NCBI GenBank assembly: GCA_964576705.1
Contig: CAZNVI010000031.1
Coordinates: forward strand, 1 to 12,438
Direction of reading: 5' to 3'
Source: CAYMDS01 sp964576705
Lineage (GTDB): Bacteria; Patescibacteriota; Microgenomatia; Levybacterales; UBA12049
Length of the DNA stretch: 12,438 nucleotides
Below the pieces are notes generated by a model. That model was given only the letters and a program-made list of their open reading frames with translations, was not told where the DNA came from and made no database searches. The position numbers and the translations under genes were made by a program. Every line of letters starts with the position of its first letter. Position 1 is the stretch's first letter. Below, piece after piece: positions 1 to 5,640 of this stretch.

Positions 1-272
1 TTCCACTGATGTATCTTAGAATAATCGATATTTACCTTTTGAATATCTAAGCCGAAAAGTGAACTGTCTCGTGCTTGTTGATATAGATTCGCTGCATGGA
101 GAAGTGCCTTCGTGGGGACGCATGCGAAATTAGGACATTCACCGCCTATCGCACCAGCTTCGAAAATAGCTACTTTCTTACCAAGAGACGCTGCATAATG
201 CGCACCGACACTTCCACCGGAACCTGAACCGATAACAATAAGATCATAATCGTAATGTCGTTTTTTTAGCAT
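1..272 (-). CDS. FAD-dependent pyridine nucleotide-disulfide oxidoreductase, N-terminal fragment
   Basis: The visible 90 residues are the N-terminus of a class I flavoprotein disulfide oxidoreductase (dihydrolipoamide dehydrogenase / mercuric reductase / glutathione reductase superfamily). Seen in the sequence: a beta strand leading into the FAD-binding glycine motif at residues 15-20 (G-S-G-S-G-G), and the redox-active pair Cys46 and Cys51 in GGECPNFACVPTKALL (CxxxxC followed by a P-T-K). The start is the ATG at 272-270, only a few residues before the first FAD-binding strand, which fits the family; no ribosome binding site precedes it. The gene runs off the left edge, so the NAD(P) and dimerisation domains are unseen. 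The CPNFAC spacing resembles mercuric-reductase-like and uncharacterised members more than textbook Lpd (CLNVGC), so no specific substrate is assigned. It lies downstream of the CcdA-like gene on the same strand. Confidence 0.86.
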   Translation of the reverse strand, partial: MLKKRHYDYDLIVIGSGSGGSVGAHYAASLGKKVAIFEAGAIGGECPNFACVPTKALLHAANLYQQARDSSLFGLDIQKVNIDYSKIHQW

Positions 273-279
273 TGTGGTA

Positions 280-379
280 AATTCAGAAATCAAAAGCCAA
301 AGATCAAAAACACAAATCAAAATTAAAAAATACTTTTAACTTTTTAACTGTAATTTTGAATTTTGCATTTTGAATTTTT
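280..379. repeat. Heptamer-phased inverted-arm intergenic element, copy A
   Basis: The spacer between the oxidoreductase and the ccdA-like gene is built from 7-nt units. On the plus strand from 280 to 321, six in-phase units follow an AANNCAA-like pattern (AATTCAG, AAATCAA, AAGCCAA, AGATCAA, AAACACA, AATCAAA). From 352 to 379 the opposite strand carries the same kind of unit; read on plus this is AATTTTG, AATTTTG, CATTTTG, AATTTTT. The two arms are inverted: 317-325 (TCAAAATTA) is the exact reverse complement of 351-359. Between them is an 8-nt tandem, TTTTAACT twice, at 334-349. There is no ORF and no convincing terminator. Confidence 0.6.
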
Positions 380-395
380 AGTTCTCGACCTATTA

Positions 396-1100
396 TTAAC
401 CGAAGTTTATAGTTCCGTTGGCAATCAGAATTAACAACCACCCAAGAAGTATAAGCATTCCTCCCATAGCAAATCTCATATATCCTTTATTTGCTTGCTT
501 CCAATCCTTAATCTTATCGACTTTTGTGCCGGCTGCAACCAATAGTAAAATCACGACTAATGGTAATACAAAAACGATGTTATATAAAACGAGCATTAAA
601 AAAGCTTGCAGATTAAAATTTAAAGAGAGCATAGTAATAATAGCCAGATATGGTGCACCTGTACACGGAAGTTCAACACCTGCGATAAAACATCCTAGAA
701 AAATAACACCAGGAACTGTTACATTCTTAGAATATTCATGGATTTTTTCAGCAAAATAGGGCGGGATCTGCAAAGAAAACCCTTTCCCGTACCAGAAAAA
801 GTCTTTAATTTCCAAAAGCCCTGCAAGTATCACAAAACTTCCGACGATCAGAGATAAATATTCAGCAACGAATAACGGAACACTTGCTAAAAAATAAATC
901 AAACCTAAACCAGCAAGTAAATATGTAGTGAAAATAGCTAAAATATATAAACTTCCGAGAAACAATAATCTTCGTACAGATCCTTTACCGCTTAGCACCA
1001 CTGAAATCATGAGTATGAGAACTCCAATCGCGCAAGGATTTATGGAATCTATAGCTGCCGAACCGACCACGATTGATAATGTAGGTAAATGTAAATCCAT
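396..1100 (-). CDS. CcdA/DsbD-type transmembrane thiol-disulfide carrier protein
   Basis: This 234-residue protein matches the membrane domain family of CcdA/DsbD, which passes electrons from cytoplasmic thioredoxin through a membrane cysteine pair to proteins outside the membrane. Six hydrophobic segments are visible (about residues 7-34, 44-72, 78-97, 128-157, 164-191, 208-228). The two family hallmark cysteines sit in pseudo-symmetric positions: N21-P22-C23 in the first helix and L-P-C146-T-G-A-P in the fourth. A further Cys137 is nearby. The length fits stand-alone CcdA. The ATG at 1100-1098 is chosen because it lies directly before the first helix; no Shine-Dalgarno motif precedes it. 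No thioredoxin-like partner is visible, but an oxidoreductase follows and a Cys-containing exported protein precedes it on the same strand. Both flanking spacers are heptamer-repeat elements. A role in cytochrome c maturation cannot be claimed from the sequence. Confidence 0.88.
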   Translation of the reverse strand: MDLHLPTLSIVVGSAAIDSINPCAIGVLILMISVVLSGKGSVRRLLFLGSLYILAIFTTYLLAGLGLIYFLASVPLFVAEYLSLIVGSFVILAGLLEIKDFFWYGKGFSLQIPPYFAEKIHEYSKNVTVPGVIFLGCFIAGVELPCTGAPYLAIITMLSLNFNLQAFLMLVLYNIVFVLPLVVILLLVAAGTKVDKIKDWKQANKGYMRFAMGGMLILLGWLLILIANGTINFG

Positions 1101-1118
1101 AAGTAATAAACATCAAAT

Positions 1119-1192
1119 AAGTACCAATGTCAAATTTCAAATAAATATCAAACTATTGGACATTTGATATTGGATATTTGTCATTTGATATT
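1119..1192. repeat. Heptamer-phased inverted-arm intergenic element, copy B
   Basis: This spacer upstream of the ccdA-like gene has the same design as copy A with different bases. On the minus strand from 1192 back to 1151, six consecutive in-phase heptamers each begin with AAT (AATATCA, AATGACA, AATATCC, AATATCA, AATGTCC, AATAGTT). On the plus strand, 1126-1146 gives AATGTCA, AATTTCA, AATAAAT. The arms are inverted: 1144-1152 (AATATCAAA) is the exact reverse complement of 1163-1171 and also of 1184-1192. CATTTGATATT occurs twice, 21 nt (three units) apart, at 1161 and 1182. Confidence 0.6.
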
Positions 1193-1196
1193 CCCG

Positions 1197-1919
1197 TCAG
1201 GGCCTTTCTCCTTTCAGCTTTCCCGTTAAAATAGCAGCTTCGTAACTTTGGCATAACTTGTCTGTTTCTTCTTTATATCCGTCGAGCTCTACTATAATAC
1301 AATCACCAGAAGGTACAGCCCCATATGGTGAGATTATATAATTTGCAGGATCGGTCAGTTTTTCTTGAGTGTAATATCCATCGCTATCAGTTTTATAGAC
1401 GAAAACCTGAAGCTGACTACTCATACTGTCTCCGCATAATGATGGCTCTAGTGTAATAATACCTTCAGTAGACGGAACAGTTAATTTATCGACTTCAAAT
1501 TTACCGCCTACGACGCGAAAAAACTTTCCCAAAGAAGCATCATGCTCATCTACGACCACACCTTCTAAATGTATTCTCTTATCATTATGCTCATGAAGCA
1601 CTGATGTGCCTATTTTATTTGATAATCCAGTCGGGTCTATTAATTCGACTTCTTTTCCGCATGCCCATATCTCAAAATCAGCATGCCAATGCACAGGACC
1701 GCCGCTAGATGAAATCATATTCAGATAAATTGTCGACCCTGCTAGAAAGAGCGTGGGGAGAACAGTAACTAAAACGATTGATCCGAAAAGGAAATACTTC
1801 ATCAGTTTCGATGGATGCTTAATTCTTAAGGATAAAATTGCGAGACCGATTAATAATGCTATAGCGTAACCTACGACTATAAAAGAATATGAAGCGATTA
1901 ATTCATCAATTCCAGGCAT
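1197..1919 (-). CDS. Uncharacterised membrane-anchored protein with His/Cys-containing outer domain
   Basis: I do not recognise a named family. The 240-residue reading starts at the ATG 1919-1917; the frame stays open to the gap at 1938, so a start inside the gap is possible. Two hydrophobic segments (about 11-32 and 42-66) are joined by a basic loop (Arg32, Lys34, Lys38, Lys41). By the positive-inside rule this loop is cytoplasmic and the C-terminal domain (67-240) lies outside. That domain opens with G-P-V-H-W-H-A-D-F-E-I-W-A-C, followed by H109-E-H111-N-D and further His at 117 and 126, and has four Cys (87, 162, 207, 223), enough for two disulfides. The His pairs would suit metal binding, but that is inference. 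It sits between the calcium ATPase and the ccdA-like gene on the same strand, so it could be a client of the thiol carrier. The stop is TGA, arguing against a TGA-recoded lineage. Confidence 0.82.
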   Translation of the reverse strand: MPGIDELIASYSFIVVGYAIALLIGLAILSLRIKHPSKLMKYFLFGSIVLVTVLPTLFLAGSTIYLNMISSSGGPVHWHADFEIWACGKEVELIDPTGLSNKIGTSVLHEHNDKRIHLEGVVVDEHDASLGKFFRVVGGKFEVDKLTVPSTEGIITLEPSLCGDSMSSQLQVFVYKTDSDGYYTQEKLTDPANYIISPYGAVPSGDCIIVELDGYKEETDKLCQSYEAAILTGKLKGERP

Positions 1920-1938
1920 ATTATTAGAATAAGGTATT

Positions 1939-2038
1939 NNNNNNNNNNNNNNNNNNNNNNNNNNNNNNNNNNNNNNNNNNNNNNNNNNNNNNNNNNNNNN
2001 NNNNNNNNNNNNNNNNNNNNNNNNNNNNNNNNNNNNNN
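1939..2038. other. Assembly gap (100 N) at the junction of the ATPase and the membrane-anchored protein
   Basis: Exactly 100 N. The ATPase C-terminus enters it from one side and the open frame of the 1197-1919 gene from the other. Any reading that joins these sequences through the N run is artificial. Confidence 0.99.
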
Positions 2039-4571
2039 CTAACTTCAAAAATATCAGCAAGAATAGGGACATAAACGATCATTACCTGCATAATTAAAGT
2101 AAAAATTATCGCCAACCATAACCAAAAATTTGAGAATAATTTAGTTCCATAATTAGCTCTAATTATGAACAAATAAATAAGTTCAAATATAGCTATAGCT
2201 ATAAACGCAGCACCTTTCGCCTCAATGACATGTTCATTTACCAAATTATAATAATATAAACCGAGTATTGCGACAGTTAATAATGCCCCGAATACACACA
2301 TTTCGATCCATAATTTTTTGGTGATGATATCTGTCTGAAATTTTTTCGGTGGTAACTTCATTATGGCATCATCTACTTTATCCATTCCGAGCGCTATCGC
2401 AGGCAATCCGTCTGTTACGACATTTATCCACAAAAGCATAGTAGCAGTAAGCGGCAAATCCTTAAATAATAATACTCCTGTAAAAATAAGCATGACTTCA
2501 CCTATATTGCATGACAATAGGTACTGAACGAACTTTCTGATATTCTGGAAAATACCACGCCCTTCTTCAATTGCATGGACTATAGTCGAAAATTTATCAT
2601 CTAGAAGTACCATATCTGACGCTTCTTTGGCGACATCTGTACCAGTTATTCCCATCGCGATACCGATATCTGCTCTTTTCATAGCAGGAGCATCATTCAC
2701 ACCATCTCCGGTCATAGCTACTATATGACCGTTTTTCTTTAATGCATTTACAATTTTCATTTTCGTTCCGGGATTTACTCTGGCATAGATGCTTATTTTC
2801 TCTACAGTCTTTATAAATTCTTCGTCTGATTGAGAATCGACAACACTACCTAACATAGACTCACCTGTTATTCCGATTTCATTCGCTACAGCAGCAGCTG
2901 TAACTTCATGGTCTCCAGTAATCATAATTACTCTAATCCCGGATTCTTTACATTTCTCAATTAAAGGCTTAACTTCATCACGGGGAGGATCAATCATGCC
3001 CTGTAAGCCTAAAAATATCAGATTGTCTTCAAGTTTTTTCTCATCAGATTTCAAATCTTTATATTCAGATAAAGTTAGAACTTTATACGCAAAACCCAAA
3101 CTTCTTAACGCACGGGAATTCATCATTTCGGCGCGTTTATTAAATATATCTTTTTCTTTATCATCCATAACTTGAGCTTTTCCGGCTTTATATACTTTTT
3201 TACAATGATTAATTAATATTTCCGGAGCACCTTTTGTGTAAACGATATATTTACCATCAGACTTTATAACTACAGTCATCATTTTTCTCTCTGAAGTAAA
3301 AGGAATTTCTAAAACACGATCAGACACAGTGTTAACGCCAGCTTTTCTAGCGCTTATAAGAAGTGCTGCTTCAGTCGGGTCACCAAGTACATGAGAATTA
3401 TCTATGTGCGCGTTATTACAATTAAGTCCGGCATCAAGAATCAATTTTAAATTATTAACATCAGTTTTTTTACCGTTTTTTAATATATCTCCTACAGCTT
3501 CATATCCGGTACCTGTCAAGCTGTACTCAGATCCATCAAAAAAAATCTCTTTTACAGTCATCTCATTTTTAGTCATAGTACCTGTCTTATCCGAACAAAT
3601 AACATCCACTGACCCTAAAGTCTCAACAGCGTTAAGCTTTCTAATAAGAGCTTGTTTTCTCGCCATCCTTTGCGTTCCCATAGCTAAAGAAATAGTAACC
3701 ACAGCAGGTAATCCCTCAGGTATTGCAGCTACAGCTAGCGCAACTGACGCTATAAAAGAATGGATAAGTTTCTGAACGAACGGAAGAGTAGAGAAGTCAT
3801 CTGCGAAAAAGAAAATAAATAAAAACACTACAGCAGATATTCCAAGCACAATTATACCTATTATTTTTCCTATCGCATCAAGTCGTTTTTGAATGGGAGT
3901 CGCTTCGTCTTGTGTGTCTGCCACAAGACCTGCGATTTTTCCAATCTCCGTATGATCACCGGTCCGTACTACTATCCCCACACCTCGCCCTGACGTAATA
4001 ACGGTTCCCGCAAAAAGCATATTCACTTGATCTGCTATTTGCATGTCTTTAGATACTACTTTGTCTTCTTTTTCAACAGTAGTCGACTCCCCAGTAAGAG
4101 ATGCTTCATTCGCAAAAAGATTTATAACCTGGATAAGCCTTATGTCTGCAGGCACTTTTAAGCCTTCTTCGATAATGATTAAATCTCCCGGAACCAATTC
4201 TGAAACATCAACTTCCTCCTCAGTGTTATCACGTCTTACTTTCGCTTTAAATGCTAGAAGTTTCTTCAAGCTCTCAAGTGCTTTCTCAGCTTTATACTCC
4301 TGGATAAATCCCAGAAATGTAATCATAAGTACTATAGCCAAAATCAGACCTGCTTCGATCAAGTCCGACGTATCACGTTCACCGAAATAATAAATAAATA
4401 AAACGAGTCCTACAGCTCCAAGAAGAATCAATGTAAGTACATTCTTAAATTGTGAGACAAAAATTGAAAGCGCTGAAGTTTTTTTCTTTTGGGTGAGCGT
4501 ATTCTTACCGTATTTTTCTAATCTAGTCTTTACTTCAGCAGACGATAAGCCAGATTCTGAAGTCTGGAGTT
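2039..4571 (-). CDS. P-type Ca2+-transporting ATPase (SERCA-like, type IIA), both ends in gaps
   Basis: This is an ATP-driven cation pump in the cell membrane, most likely exporting Ca2+. The 843 visible codons start at 4569; the true start lies in the 4572-4671 gap and the last roughly 30-50 residues in the 1939-2038 gap. In order, by visible residue: N-terminal cation-ATPase domain (GLSSAEVKTRLEKYGKN), actuator motif TGES (159-162), TM4 PEGL with Glu285, phosphorylation site D327-K-T-G-T, MITGDH in the P domain, TGDGVNDAPA hinge, TM5 N688 and E691, TM6 N716, T719 and D720, and TM8 E796. By alignment from memory these match both Ca2+ sites of SERCA (E309; N768, E771; N796, T799, D800; E908), including the TM8 Glu that plasma-membrane-type pumps usually replace with Gln. 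A TTG at 4431 is a possible start only formally, since conserved N-domain sequence continues upstream of it. No frameshift was found. Confidence 0.95.
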
Positions 4572-4671
4572 NNNNNNNNNNNNNNNNNNNNNNNNNNNNN
4601 NNNNNNNNNNNNNNNNNNNNNNNNNNNNNNNNNNNNNNNNNNNNNNNNNNNNNNNNNNNNNNNNNNNNNNN
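4572..4671. other. Assembly gap (100 N) upstream of the Ca2+ ATPase
   Basis: Exactly 100 N. It contains the missing N-terminus and promoter of the ATPase (minus strand) and whatever lies upstream of the small plus-strand ORF at 4674. Confidence 0.99.
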
Positions 4672-4673
4672 AT

Positions 4674-4808
4674 ATGGGAATATTTGGATTAGTCACCGGT
4701 AACGGCAAAAAGAAAAACAGTAAAAAAACTGCTAAGTCCGTATCTGCGAAAGTAATAAAAGCTAAAAAGTCTGCGAAGAGTAAATCCAAAACCTGCGAAT
4801 TCTGCTAG
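4674..4808 (+). CDS. Small lysine-rich protein ending in Cys-Glu-Phe-Cys (hypothetical)
   Basis: This 44-residue plus-strand ORF begins with the ATG two bases after the gap. It has a short hydrophobic start (MGIFGLVTG), then a basic run in which 13 of 44 residues are lysine, spaced with Ser and Ala in the manner of a histone-H1-like or nucleic-acid-binding tail, and it ends C-E-F-C. The last two cysteines could bind metal or form a disulfide. Its TAG stop at 4806-4808 directly abuts the TAG of the convergent MgtE gene at 4811-4809, leaving no spacer. The upstream region is in the gap, so promoter, ribosome binding site and even the true start are unseen; the frame may extend into the gap. It is not a shadow of a recognisable minus-strand gene. 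No function is assigned, and an unexpressed ORF remains possible. Confidence 0.5.
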   Translation: MGIFGLVTGNGKKKNSKKTAKSVSAKVIKAKKSAKSKSKTCEFC

Positions 4809-5366
4809 CTAATTTAGTATTATTATCGAAGCTATATAAAAATACATCGAGAGGCTTATTAAATCTTGAAGTACAGTAACGAATGGACCTGTGCCTACAG
4901 TCGGATCTTTATGTTCCCTCCAAATAATCGTCGGTACTATTAAAGCGATAATGGGCGCAATTCCCATCGTCACAAACATCGCATAACCGACCGTAAATGC
5001 AGTCTCAACTGAACCAAACCATAGAAATGCGAATAATCCACTTAGTAGTCCGAAAAAAGCACCGATTGTGTTACCTAAAATAAATTCTTTCAGTAGATAA
5101 ACGCGAAAATGCACTTTACGTCGAGTTAAATTTTCTATATATACACTTTCTGTCTGTGTACCAACAGCATCAGCAAGATAAACTATTACAGGAATAAAAA
5201 AAGCCAGATGGATATTTTTCTTTAGAGTCTCTTCAAATCGGGAAGATAATAATGTGGCAAGCATACCCCCAATTAATCCGACCACAAGCCAAGGGAGCCG
5301 ATGTCTGATCATCAAACTCATTGATTCTTTGTCATCATCCTCAATCTGTATTTTTTCTACTTTCAT
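4809..5366 (-). CDS. MgtE-family divalent cation transporter, membrane domain only
   Basis: This 185-residue protein corresponds to the C-terminal membrane domain of MgtE/SLC41 Mg2+ channels. Family signatures, in order: R-L-P-W-L at 23-27 before the first helix, F-I-P-V-I...D66-A-V-G-T-Q-T after it, then the late D154-P-T-V-G-T-G-P-F-V-T...Q-D168 segment leading into the last helix. Asp168 occupies the place expected for the selectivity aspartate of T. thermophilus MgtE. About five helices are visible (27-42, 53-67, 95-118, 122-147, 161-183). The N-terminal MgtE-N and CBS domains, which gate the channel by sensing Mg2+, are absent; residues 1-20 are instead a short charged tail. The start ATG at 5366-5364 has no Shine-Dalgarno motif. 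Mg2+ is the expected substrate, but Co2+ or another divalent ion cannot be excluded. Confidence 0.88.
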   Translation of the reverse strand: MKVEKIQIEDDDKESMSLMIRHRLPWLVVGLIGGMLATLLSSRFEETLKKNIHLAFFIPVIVYLADAVGTQTESVYIENLTRRKVHFRVYLLKEFILGNTIGAFFGLLSGLFAFLWFGSVETAFTVGYAMFVTMGIAPIIALIVPTIIWREHKDPTVGTGPFVTVLQDLISLSMYFYIASIIILN

Positions 5367-5383
5367 GATTCAATACACTCATC

Positions 5384-5410
5384 ATGACCCTGAACTTGTT
5401 GAGGGGTCAT
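5384..5410. repeat. REP-like palindrome
   Basis: A 27-bp imperfect palindrome with arms ATGACCC (5384-5390) and GGGTCAT (5404-5410) around TGAACTTGTTGAG; the inner stem continues with one G-G mismatch and one bulge. The core (CCCTGAACTTGTTGAGGGG) resembles the CCCTGAGCTTGTCGAAGGG-type intergenic palindromes scattered through many bacterial drafts; that resemblance is from memory. It lies 17 bp upstream of the MgtE start and could act as a REP element or as structure in the MgtE leader. Confidence 0.55.
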
Positions 5411-5461
5411 ACTTAAACTCTAACACATAAACTATATCCCAACAATCATTCTAATAAAATA

Positions 5462-5491
5462 TTTACAGCAAATTAATGGGCGTGTTATAAT
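5462..5491 (+). promoter_or_regulatory. Extended -10 promoter P1 for the APC permease
   Basis: -35 TTTACA (5462-5467), an 18-nt spacer, then a perfect TATAAT (5486-5491) preceded by TG at 5483-5484 in the extended -10 position. The predicted +1 is about 5498, leaving a leader of roughly 140 nt before the ATG at 5641. Confidence 0.65.
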
Positions 5492-5495
5492 TTAT

Positions 5496-5579
5496 TGTAA
5501 TATTTTTTGCCGATAGGTAATTACGTCATTCATTCTTAGATAGACGAGTTGTCTTCTGTAATCTCCGAAGAATATTACA
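5496..5579 (+). promoter_or_regulatory. Candidate structured 5' leader RNA (riboswitch-like), unidentified
   Basis: The predicted +1 of the upstream promoter falls at the left edge of this element. A closing helix pairs 5496-5509 with 5566-5579: fourteen consecutive pairs, twelve Watson-Crick and two G-U. Inside it, 5520-5524 (AUUAC) pairs with 5558-5562 (GUAAU). An apical hairpin pairs 5539-5545 with 5551-5556 (one bulged U) around the loop GAGUU. The internal loops are one-sided, ten nt against three (5510-5519 / 5563-5565) and thirteen nt at 5526-5538, as in small ligand-binding RNAs. I could not match it to a known riboswitch; ydaO/c-di-AMP, M-box, fluoride and purine classes were considered and do not fit. 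The fold is by eye, so confidence is low to moderate. Confidence 0.33.
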
Positions 5580-5581
5580 CA

Positions 5582-5610
5582 TTTTAATAAATTCATAAAG
5601 AATTTATAAT
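5582..5610 (+). promoter_or_regulatory. Possible second promoter close to the APC permease
   Basis: A perfect TATAAT at 5605-5610 with a poor -35 (TTTTAA, 5582-5587) at 17-nt spacing. It would give a leader of about 24 nt without the structured element. The region is very AT-rich, so a chance match is likely enough to keep this tentative. Confidence 0.3.
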
Positions 5611-5640
5611 ATTTTTAACGTTTATTAATAGAATTATTTT

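Noticed and set aside
1101..1137. Promoter for the ccdA-like gene (TTGACA on the minus strand within 1129-1136)
   Set aside because: With 17-nt spacing the -10 would be so close to the ATG that transcription would begin inside the start codon; the TTGACA arises from the heptamer repeats.
1197..2072. Continuous reading of the membrane-anchored protein through the N run to 2072
   Set aside because: The part beyond the gap is a shadow of the ATPase C-terminus; the N run creates a false join. The same holds for extending the ATPase to 1924 and for extending ppa to 10178.
4535..4789. Minus-strand ORF through the 4572-4671 gap, rich in Phe and Leu
   Set aside because: It is the complement of the lysine codons of the small plus-strand ORF combined with N bases and ATPase sequence; it has no recognisable features.
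5496..5579. Known riboswitch (ydaO c-di-AMP, M-box, fluoride, purine) or tRNA
   Set aside because: None of the conserved cores I remember for these classes is present, and there is no T-loop or CCA-type acceptor pattern.
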